From NCBI RefSeq assembly GCF_017303055.1, contig NZ_JAEKJT010000010.1:124001-188000 (forward strand): 64,000 nt of DNA, given 5' to 3'. The DNA comes from Halomonas litopenaei. GTDB taxonomy: Bacteria > Pseudomonadota > Gammaproteobacteria > Pseudomonadales > Halomonadaceae. Positions 8,977 through 16,877 of this stretch are shown here, one piece after another. Each line of letters starts with the position of its first letter. Position 1 is the stretch's first letter. The position numbers and the translations under genes were made by a program. A model generated the notes under the pieces. It was not told where the DNA came from and did no database searches. It was given only the letters and a program-made list of their open reading frames with translations.

Positions 8977-9071
8977 GTTGGGCCTCAATGCGCATCGCCT
9001 CCCCCTGTCGCAGAACTGTCGCATTTCCCTCGTAGGCTCGTGGCTACGATGTCACTGCCACGGAGGCTTCC

Positions 9072-10187
9072 TTGCATCTCGCCGACGTCACCATGTTCCA
9101 CGCGCCGTCTAGCGGCGGTGTTCGTACTTATCTGCAGGCCAAGCACCGGGTCTTTTCACGCTTTCCCGAGTGGCGCACAAGCCTGGTGGTGCCTGGCGCA
9201 GAGCGAGACAGTCTAGGGGACCACCATCAGCTGCCCTCCTTGCGTATTCCCCTGGGACAAAGCTATCGCTTTCCGCTTCGCCGCCGCCCCTGGAAAGACG
9301 CGCTCGTGGACCTGTCCCCCGACCTGATCGAGGCCGGCGATCCCTACGTGACGGCCTGGGCCGCCCTGGACGCCGGCCAGCAGCTTGGGATACCCGTGGT
9401 CGGCTTCTATCACTCGGATCTTCCACGCCTGATGGGCGATCGTTTCGGCGCCCCAGTGCGACGGCGCCTGGAGCGCTATGTGGTCAACCTCTACCAGCGT
9501 TTCGACAGCGTGCTGGCGCCCTGCCAGGCCATGGCAGACCGGCTTGCCTCCTGGGGCGTCGATCGCGTACGCGTGCAACCCCTTGGGGTGGATCTGGCCA
9601 CCTTCCATCCTGACAAACGGGATCCAGCATTGAGACTCAAGCTGGGCCTGGAGGCCGATAGCCGCTTGCTGGTCTTTGTGGGCAGGTTCTCCCAGGAGAA
9701 GAACATCGATATTCTGCTGGACACTGCCAAGCGCCTGGGCCACCCCTATCACCTGCTGTTGATGGGTCCTGGCATGCCAACCCAGGTACCGTCCAACGTC
9801 AGCGTGATCAATCGCTGCGTGGGCACCCATGAAGTCGCCAGGGCCCTGGCCTCCAGCGATGCGCTGCTGCATGCGGGCACCCGCGAAACCTTCGGGCTGA
9901 TCGCCCAGGAAGCGATGGCCAGCGGAATCCCGGTGGTCGGGGCACGCGCCGGGGCCTTGATCGAGAACGTTCCGCTGGGCGGCGGCATTCTGTGTCAGCC
10001 GCATTCTGCCTCGGCCATGGCCGAGGCCACCGAAGCCCTGTTCGCCAACGATCCCAAGGCCTCGGGACGCCATGCCCGGCGCTTCGTCGAACGTCAGTTC
10101 GATTGGGACAAGGTCATGCTGTCACTGCTGCACCACTATGAAGCCGTCGTCGACCCTATCGTTCCTGCCAAGCGACGCCATGGCTGA
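9072..10187 (+). CDS. GT4-family glycosyltransferase
   Basis: A 371-residue GT-B fold glycosyltransferase. The N-terminus HLADVTMFHAPSSGGVRTYL is typical of bacterial alpha-mannosyl/glucosyl transferases of family 4. The C-terminal domain has VFVGRFSQEKNIDILLDT and the EX7E-like block HAGTRETFGLIAQEAMASG. A TTG start is chosen because GGAGG lies five bases upstream and the N-terminal strand is needed for the fold. The in-frame ATG at 9093 has no ribosome site. It overlaps the next gene by eight bases, so the two probably work together on a cell-envelope or lipid-linked glycan. The sugar donor and acceptor are unknown. Confidence 0.87.
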   Translation: MHLADVTMFHAPSSGGVRTYLQAKHRVFSRFPEWRTSLVVPGAERDSLGDHHQLPSLRIPLGQSYRFPLRRRPWKDALVDLSPDLIEAGDPYVTAWAALDAGQQLGIPVVGFYHSDLPRLMGDRFGAPVRRRLERYVVNLYQRFDSVLAPCQAMADRLASWGVDRVRVQPLGVDLATFHPDKRDPALRLKLGLEADSRLLVFVGRFSQEKNIDILLDTAKRLGHPYHLLLMGPGMPTQVPSNVSVINRCVGTHEVARALASSDALLHAGTRETFGLIAQEAMASGIPVVGARAGALIENVPLGGGILCQPHSASAMAEATEALFANDPKASGRHARRFVERQFDWDKVMLSLLHHYEAVVDPIVPAKRRHG

Positions 10188-11262
10188 AGGGCCATCCACC
10201 GATAGCGGACTCAGGCCTGCCCAAGACGGCGCGCGTCAGTCTCCCCGACATCGCACAGGACTGCTGGTGAAGGCCGGCCTGCTGGCCCTGACCATCGTGC
10301 TCTCGCTGGTGCTGCCCTGGTGGCTGGGAGGGACTGGCACCCTGGGCGCGGTCATGGCCTTTCCCCCTGAAACGCTGTGCCTGATGGTGGCGTTGGCGAT
10401 CCTCTGCTGGAACCTGAACGCGGCACGCCTGCGGCTAATGCTGAATGGCCGCGCAGGACGGCTTGGCCAGACGGGTGCCCTGGCCATCGAGATGTCGTCA
10501 AAATTCGCCCTATGCGCCACTCCGGCCGGCGGTGGCGGCGTCGCCACACTACTGTGGCTGCTGTCGCGCCGGGGTTATCCCGCGGCTCAGGGCTCGGCGA
10601 TCTTTCTGGTCGACCAGCTGGCCGACATGCTGTTCTTCAGCCTGATGCTGGGGCTGCTGGTGGCGCTGTCGCTGGGAGGAGTGGCAAGCTGGCCCCACCA
10701 GTCGCTGGTCGAGGCGGCACTGATCGGGCTCATGGTCGCACTGGCCGCTTTCACCGCCATCATCGTCTGGCTACCGAGATGGCTTCGCTATCCGCCGCGG
10801 TTGTCCGTCATCACGCTCTGGTGGCCTGCAAGCCTGTCTCCCACGCCGCGAGCAAGACGCTGGGGCGTCAGGCGCTTGCTGCGCTGTCGTCACACCCTTA
10901 TGAACACACTTCAGCTGCCGCCACCGATACTCGCAGGCATCTTCCTGCTTTGCAGCCTGCACTGGCTGGCACGCTACAGCCTTCTTTATCTGGCGGTGCT
11001 CGGTGTCGGTGGTCAGGCCGACTGGGCCTGGACCTTTCTGGTCCAGATGCTGGCCATGGCCGCCAGCCAGCTCAGCGTGCTACCCGGCGGCGCCGGGGCT
11101 GCTGAAGTCAGCGTCGGCGCGCTGCTGCTGCCCGTCATGGCGCGGGAGCAAGCGGCCGCCGCAGTGATCATCTGGCGTCTGGTCAGCTATCACCTTTACC
11201 TGGTGGCCGGGGCCCCGGTCTTTGCGGCGCAGCTATCAAGCGTGTGGAAGCGTCGCTGCTAA
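10180..11262 (+). CDS. YbhN/UPF0104-type integral membrane protein
   Basis: A 360-residue polytopic membrane protein of the lysylphosphatidylglycerol-synthase transmembrane family (flippase-like domain, no synthetase domain). Many hydrophobic segments are visible between residues about 30 and 350. Family-type motifs are SSKFALCATPAGGGGVATLL and, near the C-terminus, LSVLPGGAGAAEVSVGALLL. The start ATG overlaps the glycosyltransferase stop (ATGGCTGA), indicating coupling. Members of this family near glycosyltransferases are thought to move or regulate lipid-linked substrates. The activity here is inferred from neighbours only. Confidence 0.8.
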   Translation: MAEGPSTDSGLRPAQDGARQSPRHRTGLLVKAGLLALTIVLSLVLPWWLGGTGTLGAVMAFPPETLCLMVALAILCWNLNAARLRLMLNGRAGRLGQTGALAIEMSSKFALCATPAGGGGVATLLWLLSRRGYPAAQGSAIFLVDQLADMLFFSLMLGLLVALSLGGVASWPHQSLVEAALIGLMVALAAFTAIIVWLPRWLRYPPRLSVITLWWPASLSPTPRARRWGVRRLLRCRHTLMNTLQLPPPILAGIFLLCSLHWLARYSLLYLAVLGVGGQADWAWTFLVQMLAMAASQLSVLPGGAGAAEVSVGALLLPVMAREQAAAAVIIWRLVSYHLYLVAGAPVFAAQLSSVWKRRC

Positions 11263-11311
11263 GGCGTCAGGGCGGGCGTCAGAGCGTCAAGGCTCTCGCC
11301 CGCCAGCTCAG

Positions 11312-11480
11312 AGGCCTTTAGACCTCGCGATAGACCTGCACGTTAGCCCCGCACGGTAGACTCGAACGTTAGCCCCGCACGTCAGACCCAAACGTTAGCC
11401 CCGGACGATAGACCCGCGATCTAGCCCCGCGATCTAGCCCCGCGATCTAGCCCCGCGATCTAGCCCCGCACATTAGAGAC
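11312..11480. repeat. 13-bp tandem repeat array, 13 units
   Basis: Thirteen consecutive 13-bp units fit without a gap. The four at 11416-11467 are identical (GCGATCTAGCCCC). Those before them alternate between a type ending TAGCCCC and one ending TAGACC or similar, giving a 26-bp higher-order period, for example units at 11338, 11351, 11364, 11377, 11390 and 11403. The last unit (11468-11480) is diverged. The conserved core is TAG followed by C-rich sequence. The pattern suggests old duplication of a 26-bp dimer and a recent expansion of one 13-mer. It has no spacers and no coding frame. Confidence 0.88.
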
Positions 11481-11515
11481 AAGAGTCCAGGCGACATATC
11501 CGTGGAAACGCCCAC

Positions 11516-11539
11516 AAAAAAGGCCACCCGAAGGTGGCC
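11516..11539 (-). terminator. Terminator of the suc operon
   Basis: Seven-base stem GGCCACC / GGTGGCC (11522-11539) with loop CGAA. On the minus strand the stem is followed by six T (11521-11516). It lies about 35 bases after the sucD stop. Confidence 0.92.
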
Positions 11540-11573
11540 TTTGTGCTGACGCCTATTGTGACGCCAGGACCGC

Positions 11574-12446
11574 TTACCAGCCGGTCGCTTCCTTCAGGGC
11601 ATCGCCGATCTGGGCGAGGGAACGCACGGTCTTGACGCCCGCCGCTTCCAGAGCCGCGAACTTCTCGTCCGCAGTGCCCTTGCCGCCAGCGATGATGGCA
11701 CCAGCGTGGCCCATGCGCTTGCCCGGAGGCGCAGTCACACCTGCAATGTAGGAGACCACCGGCTTGGTGACGTGCTCCTTGATGTAGGCAGCGGCTTCTT
11801 CCTCGGCGGTACCGCCGATTTCACCGATCATGACGATGGCTTCGGTGGCCGGATCCTTCTCGAACATCTCGAGGATGTCGATGAAGTTGGAGCCCGGGAT
11901 CGGGTCGCCGCCGATACCCACACAGGTGGACTGGCCGAAACCATGGTCAGTCGTCTGCTTGACCGCTTCATAGGTCAGGGTGCCGGAACGAGACACGATA
12001 CCGACCTTGCCAGGCTTGTGGATGTGGCCCGGCATGATGCCGATCTTGGTCTCGCCAGGGGTGATGACACCCGGGCAGTTCGGACCGATCAGACGCACGC
12101 CCAGCTCATCGCACTTGACCTTGACGTCCAGCATGTCGAGGGTCGGGATGCCTTCGGTGATGCACACGATCAGCTTGATGCCGGCGTTGGCCGCTTCCAG
12201 GATGGAATCCTTGCAGAAGGGAGCGGGCACGTAGATCACGCTGGCTTCAGCGCCGGTCTGCTCGACGGCTTCCTTGACGGTGTTGAACACCGGCAGGCCC
12301 AGGTGTTCCTGGCCGCCCTTGCCCGGGGTCACACCGCCGACCATCTTGGTGCCGTAGGCGATGGCCTGTTCGGAGTGGAAGGTCCCCTGGCCGCCAGTGA
12401 AGCCCTGGCAGATGACCTTGGTGTTCTTGTCAATCAGGATGCTCAT
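11574..12446 (-). CDS. sucD: Succinyl-CoA synthetase, alpha subunit
   Basis: A 290-residue subunit (E. coli has 289) that binds CoA and carries the phosphohistidine of succinyl-CoA synthetase, which makes ATP or GTP and succinate. Visible are the Rossmann start VICQGFTGGQGTFHSEQA, GGVTPGKGGQEHLGLPVF, RLIGPNCPGVI and the active His in GHAGAIIAGGKGTADEK. Its ATG shares one base with the sucC stop (TAATG), so the two subunits are translated in step. It is the last gene of the cluster. Confidence 0.98.
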   Translation of the reverse strand: MSILIDKNTKVICQGFTGGQGTFHSEQAIAYGTKMVGGVTPGKGGQEHLGLPVFNTVKEAVEQTGAEASVIYVPAPFCKDSILEAANAGIKLIVCITEGIPTLDMLDVKVKCDELGVRLIGPNCPGVITPGETKIGIMPGHIHKPGKVGIVSRSGTLTYEAVKQTTDHGFGQSTCVGIGGDPIPGSNFIDILEMFEKDPATEAIVMIGEIGGTAEEEAAAYIKEHVTKPVVSYIAGVTAPPGKRMGHAGAIIAGGKGTADEKFAALEAAGVKTVRSLAQIGDALKEATGW

Positions 12447-13612
12447 TACTTGCCCTCCGCTGCCTTGACAACCTGCTGAGCCGCATCGGTGAGGCTCTTG
12501 GCAGCGATGATGTTCAGACCGCTGGAGGCCAGTTTCTCGGCACCCAGCTCGGCGTTGTTACCTTCCAGACGCACGACGACCGGCACGTTCACGCCGACCT
12601 GCTCGACAGCACCGATGATACCTTCGGCGATCATGTCGCAACGCACGATGCCACCGAAGATGTTGACCAGTACCGCTTGGACGCTGTCGTCGGACAGGAT
12701 GATCTTGAAGGCTTCCGCCACACGTTCCTTGGTGGCACCGCCGCCCACGTCAAGGAAGTTGGCCGGCTGGCCACCGTGGAGCTTGATGATGTCCATGGTG
12801 CCCATGGCCAGACCAGCGCCGTTGACCATGCAGCCAATGTTGCCTTCCAGGGCCACGTAGTTCAGGTCCCACTGGGCGGCGTTGGCTTCGCGCTCGTCTT
12901 CCTGAGACGGGTCACGCATTTCCTGCAGGTCCGGGTGGCGATACAGCGCGTTGCCATCCAGGTTAATCTTGGCGTCGAGGCAGTGCAGGTTGCCTTCGTC
13001 GGTGATCACCAGCGGGTTGATCTCGAGCAGCGCCAGGTCCTTGTCGTGGAACATCTTGGACAGGCCCAGGAAGATCTTGGTGAACTGCTTGACCTGGGCA
13101 CCCTCGAGGCCCAGGGCGAAGGCCAGTTCACGCGCCTGGTACGGCTGCGCGCCGACCAGCGGATCGATCTCGGCCTTGAGAATCTTCTCAGGCGTCTCTT
13201 CGGCGACCTTCTCGATCTCGACACCACCTTCGGTGGATGCCATGAACACCACGCGGCGGGTGCCACGATCCACCACCGCGCCCAGGTAGAGCTCGTTGGC
13301 GATGTCGGTGCAGTTCTCGACCAGAATTTTGGCGACCGGCTGACCGTGTTCATCGGTCTGGAAGGTCACCAGGTTCTTGCCCAGCCACTGCTCGGCGAAG
13401 GCCTTGGCCTCGTCCGGGCTCTTGATCAGCTTGACGCCACCGGCCTTGCCGCGACCGCCAGCGTGCACCTGGGCCTTGACGACCCACTGCTCGCCACCGA
13501 TCTTCTTGCAGGCCTCATAGGCTTCTTCCGGGGTGTCGCAGGCAAAGCCCTTGGAAACAGGCAGACCATAGTCGGCAAACAGCTGCTTGCCTTGATACTC
13601 GTGAAGGTTCAT
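12446..13612 (-). CDS. sucC: Succinyl-CoA synthetase, beta subunit
   Basis: A 388-residue ATP-grasp subunit, same length as E. coli SucC. It starts MNLHEYQGKQLFADYGLPV and contains WVVKAQVHAGGRGKAGGVK (nucleotide-binding lysines), LEINPLVITDEGNLHCLDAK and NGAGLAMGTMDIIKLHGG. It pairs with SucD and overlaps its start. It is separated from lpdA by 184 bp containing a large hairpin, so it may be read both from the upstream operon and from its own start. Confidence 0.98.
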   Translation of the reverse strand: MNLHEYQGKQLFADYGLPVSKGFACDTPEEAYEACKKIGGEQWVVKAQVHAGGRGKAGGVKLIKSPDEAKAFAEQWLGKNLVTFQTDEHGQPVAKILVENCTDIANELYLGAVVDRGTRRVVFMASTEGGVEIEKVAEETPEKILKAEIDPLVGAQPYQARELAFALGLEGAQVKQFTKIFLGLSKMFHDKDLALLEINPLVITDEGNLHCLDAKINLDGNALYRHPDLQEMRDPSQEDEREANAAQWDLNYVALEGNIGCMVNGAGLAMGTMDIIKLHGGQPANFLDVGGGATKERVAEAFKIILSDDSVQAVLVNIFGGIVRCDMIAEGIIGAVEQVGVNVPVVVRLEGNNAELGAEKLASSGLNIIAAKSLTDAAQQVVKAAEGK

Positions 13613-13727
13613 CGATTCATGCCATTGGTTGCATGTGACTCGAACGGCGCCCCACCCTGCCCCGCAGGATCAGTCGTGTGGGACGCCACCGACCGCCACC
13701 GATACATGGTCGGCGGCGATGCGTCGG

Positions 13728-13791
13728 CAACAAGCGCCGGCAAGCCTGCCAGAACTGCACAGGCTTGCCGGAGTGCGCCGGACGCTTGTTG
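13728..13791 (-). repeat. Large two-tier inverted repeat between lpdA and sucC
   Basis: An outer pair CAACAAGCG (13728-13736) / CGCTTGTTG (13783-13791) encloses an inner 12-bp pair CCGGCAAGCCTG (13737-13748) / CAGGCTTGCCGG (13760-13771). No T tract follows on either strand, so it is not a classical terminator. It may be an RNA stabiliser or processing site that sets lpdA and sucCD levels apart. Confidence 0.7.
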
Positions 13792-13796
13792 TCTTG

Positions 13797-15233
13797 CTAG
13801 CGCTTCTTGCGGTTGGCGACGTGGATGGCATGGCCTTCCACTGCCAGTGCGGCTTCGTGAACCGCCTCGGACAGACTCGGGTGCGCGTAGCAGGTCAACG
13901 CCAGGTCCTCGGCACTGGAGCCGAATTCCATGGCGATCACACCCTGGGCGATCAGCTCACCGGCATGCTGGCCGACGATATGCATGCCCAGCACGCGATC
14001 GGTTTCCGCATCGGCGATGATCTTGGCCTGACCGTCGGTGGCGTTGTTGGCCATGGCACGACCGCTTGCCGCAAACGGGAAGCTGCCGGTCTTGACCTTG
14101 ATGCCAGCCGCCTTGGCGTCCTGCTCGTTCATGCCGACCCACGCCACCTCGGGATGGGTGTAGATCACGCTGGGGATGGCGTCATAGTTCATCTGGGCCT
14201 TATGGCCAGCGATGACATCAGCCACCATCACGCCCTCTTCAGAGGCCTTGTGGGCCAGCATCGGGCCACGCACGCAGTCGCCGATGGCGAAAACGCCCGG
14301 CACGCTGGTGCGGCACTGATCGTCGACGTGAATGAAACCACGCTGATCCAGCTCGACGCCCAGGCCATCAGCGACCACGCCCTTGGTGTAAGGACGACGG
14401 CCGACGCAGACAATCAGCTTGTCGAAGGTCAGTTCCTTCTCGCCTTCATTGTCTTCGTACTTGACGACCACTTCCTCGCCCTTGACCTCGGAGCCGGTCA
14501 CGCGAGCATTCAGCTTGATATCCAGGCCCTGCTTCTTGAGCAGCTTCTGGGTTTCCTTGCCGATGGCGGAGTCGACCATGGGCAGGAAGCTGTCGAGCGC
14601 TTCCAGCACGGTCACGTCGGACCCCAGACGGCTCCATACGCTACCGAGCTCGAGGCCAATGACGCCGGCACCGATCACGCCAAGACGCTTGGGCACGTCC
14701 TGGAATTCGAGCGCGCCGGTGGAGTCGACGATCAGGCCTTCGGTCAGCGGTGTCGGCGGAATCTCTACCGGCACGGAGCCAGCGGCGATCACGATGTTAT
14801 CCGCTTCGACGGTGCTGGTGCCGCCGTCCTTGTCAGTGACCTCGACCTTGTTCTTGGCCACGACCTTGCCGGTCCCTTCGATGGCAGTCACGCCATTGGC
14901 CTTGAACAGCCCGGAGATACCGCCGGTCAGCTGCTTAACGATCTTGTCCTTGCGGGCCATCATCTTGGACACGTCCATGGTGACGTCGCCCGCCTGAATA
15001 CCCATGTCGTCGAAGTCGTGCTTGGCTTCGACGTACTTGTGGGACGCCTCGAGCAGCGCCTTGGACGGAATACAGCCCACGTTCAGGCAGGTACCGCCGT
15101 GCACTACCTTGCCTTCCTTGCCGATCCACTTCTCGACGCAGGCAGTCTTCAGACCCAGCTGGGCAGCACGGATGGCGGCCACGTAGCCCCCCGGGCCCGC
15201 GCCAATGACGATTACATCATACTTGTCGGCCAT
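13797..15233 (-). CDS. lpdA: Dihydrolipoamide dehydrogenase (E3)
   Basis: A 478-residue FAD flavoenzyme that reoxidises lipoyl groups of the 2-oxoglutarate (and possibly pyruvate) dehydrogenase complex with NAD+. It shows the FAD site DVIVIGAGPGGYVAAIRAA, the redox-active disulfide GGTCLNVGCIPSKALL, the NAD site LGVIGAGVIGLELGSVW and the C-terminal His-Glu region CYAHPSLSEAVHEAAL that completes the partner active site. It sits directly after sucB (63 bp gap), the usual place for the OGDH-linked E3. Confidence 0.97.
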   Translation of the reverse strand: MADKYDVIVIGAGPGGYVAAIRAAQLGLKTACVEKWIGKEGKVVHGGTCLNVGCIPSKALLEASHKYVEAKHDFDDMGIQAGDVTMDVSKMMARKDKIVKQLTGGISGLFKANGVTAIEGTGKVVAKNKVEVTDKDGGTSTVEADNIVIAAGSVPVEIPPTPLTEGLIVDSTGALEFQDVPKRLGVIGAGVIGLELGSVWSRLGSDVTVLEALDSFLPMVDSAIGKETQKLLKKQGLDIKLNARVTGSEVKGEEVVVKYEDNEGEKELTFDKLIVCVGRRPYTKGVVADGLGVELDQRGFIHVDDQCRTSVPGVFAIGDCVRGPMLAHKASEEGVMVADVIAGHKAQMNYDAIPSVIYTHPEVAWVGMNEQDAKAAGIKVKTGSFPFAASGRAMANNATDGQAKIIADAETDRVLGMHIVGQHAGELIAQGVIAMEFGSSAEDLALTCYAHPSLSEAVHEAALAVEGHAIHVANRKKR

Positions 15234-15296
15234 GTTGGCTCCTGTTCGTTCTGTGTGCAGAGGCTCTGCAATAAATCCCTGTCACTGCCAATCAGG

Positions 15297-16838
15297 TCAG
15301 ATTTCCAGCAGCAGACGCGCCGGATCCTCGAGCAGCTCCTTGATGGTGACCAGGAACTGCACCGCGTCCTTGCCATCGATCATACGGTGGTCATAAGACA
15401 GCGCGAGGTACATCATCGGGCGAATCTCGACCTTGCCGTTGACCGCCATCGGGCGCTCCTGAATCTTGTGCATACCGAGGATCGCGGTCTGCGGGGGATT
15501 CAGGATCGGCGTGGACATGAGCGAGCCGAAGATGCCGCCGTTGGTGATGGTGAAGGTGCCGCCCTGCATGTCTTCAATGCCCAGCTTGCCTTCGCGACCA
15601 CGCTTGCCGAAGTCGACAATGCCTTTCTCGACGTCGGCGATCTTCATGCTGTCGGTGTCACGCAGCACCGGCACCACCAGGCCACGATCGGTGGATACGG
15701 CCACGCCGATATCCTGGTAGCCGTGGTAGACGATGTCATCGCCGTCGATGGACGCATTGACGTCCGGGAAGCGCTTGAGCGCCTCGGAGGCAGCCTTGAC
15801 GAAGAAGCCCATGAAGCCAAGCTTGACGTCGTGGGCCTTCAGGAAGGTGTCCTTGTACTGCGAGCGCAGCTCCATCACCGCACCCATGTCCACCTCGTTG
15901 TAGGTGGTCAGCATCGCAGCGGTCTGCTGGGCCTGGACCAGACGCTTGGCAATGGTCTTGCGCAGGCGCGTCATCGGCACGCGCTTCTCGGGGCGCTCGC
16001 CCTCGACGGCAGGCGCTGCCGCACTGGCGGCGGCCTTCTTGGCCGGCGCGGCCTTCTTGGCACTGCCTTCCTTGACCGCCTTGAGCACGTCTTCCTTGAG
16101 CACACGACCGTCCTTGCCGGTACCCGTGATCGCGCTGACATCAAGGTCGTGCTCGGCGATCAGCTTGCGCGCCGCCGGTGCCACGATCTTGTCGCCCACC
16201 TGCTCGTCGCTGCCACCGTCATCGGCACTGGCCTTCGGAGCCTGCTTGTCAGCGGTCGGAGCGGCACCACCAGCGCCGACTTCGAAGATCGCCAGCACGG
16301 CTTCCGACTCGACGGTGCCGCCTTCCTCGACCTTGATCTCGGCGAGCGCGCCATCTTCCGGTGCGACCACTTCCAGCACGACCTTGTCAGTCTCGATCTC
16401 GGCCAGCACTTCATCGCGCTTGACCGCTTCACCGACCTTCTTGGTCCAGCTCGCTACGGTGCCTTCCTGAACAGATTCAGGGAAGCTCGGCGCCTTGACG
16501 TCACGCTTCTCACCACCGCCCTTGGGAGCTTCTTGCGCGTCGCCCTCGGCGTCGTCCTTTTCAGCCGGCTTGGCCTCTGACTTCTGCTCGGCGCTGCCGC
16601 CGCCTTCACCGATGCGGCCCAGCACTTGCTCGGACTCTACCGTGTCGCCTTCTTCCACCAGCACTTCGGACAGGGTGCCAGCTTCCACCGCCACGACCTC
16701 GAGCACGACCTTGTCGGTCTCGATCTCGACGATCAGCTCGTCACGCTCGACGCTGTCACCGGGCTTCTTGTGCCAGGTGCCCACGGTGCCCTCGGCAACG
16801 GATTCCGGAAAGGATGGTGCCTTGATCTCGGTAGCCAT
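15297..16838 (-). CDS. sucB: Dihydrolipoyl succinyltransferase (E2) with two lipoyl domains
   Basis: A 513-residue E2 of the 2-oxoglutarate dehydrogenase complex. It is about 100 residues longer than the E. coli enzyme because it has two lipoyl domains: residues 1-80 and about 113-190, with lipoyl lysines K43 and K152, both in EIETDKVVLEVV. An acidic/Ala linker and the E1/E3-binding segment follow (IVAPAARKLIAEHDLDVSAI, about 216-250). The catalytic domain spans about 290-513 with LSYDHRMIDGKDAVQFL (His/Asp). Genes on both sides (sucA, lpdA) fix the complex identity. A one-domain E2 is the norm for this complex. Confidence 0.95.
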   Translation of the reverse strand: MATEIKAPSFPESVAEGTVGTWHKKPGDSVERDELIVEIETDKVVLEVVAVEAGTLSEVLVEEGDTVESEQVLGRIGEGGGSAEQKSEAKPAEKDDAEGDAQEAPKGGGEKRDVKAPSFPESVQEGTVASWTKKVGEAVKRDEVLAEIETDKVVLEVVAPEDGALAEIKVEEGGTVESEAVLAIFEVGAGGAAPTADKQAPKASADDGGSDEQVGDKIVAPAARKLIAEHDLDVSAITGTGKDGRVLKEDVLKAVKEGSAKKAAPAKKAAASAAAPAVEGERPEKRVPMTRLRKTIAKRLVQAQQTAAMLTTYNEVDMGAVMELRSQYKDTFLKAHDVKLGFMGFFVKAASEALKRFPDVNASIDGDDIVYHGYQDIGVAVSTDRGLVVPVLRDTDSMKIADVEKGIVDFGKRGREGKLGIEDMQGGTFTITNGGIFGSLMSTPILNPPQTAILGMHKIQERPMAVNGKVEIRPMMYLALSYDHRMIDGKDAVQFLVTIKELLEDPARLLLEI

Positions 16839-16877
16839 GTCGTATCCTTAATGTTCTCTCTCTTCCCGATGGTCGCC

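Larger units (their letters stand above)
11263..11573. other. Convergent intergenic region with tandem array
   Basis: A gap of 311 bp between the ends of two converging genes. It contains the 13-bp tandem array (11312-11480) and the sucD terminator (11516-11539). No gene is seen. Confidence 0.8.

Noticed and set aside
8924..9112. A 62-codon frame after rnb
   Set aside because: It runs through the terminator hairpin and has no ribosome site.
11312..11480. CRISPR array
   Set aside because: The units are 13 bp and directly abutting, without spacers, and no cas genes are present.
13629..16580. A 983-codon open frame opposite lpdA and sucB
   Set aside because: It mirrors two certain genes. GC-rich third positions keep the opposite strand open; there is no ribosome site or recognisable protein.
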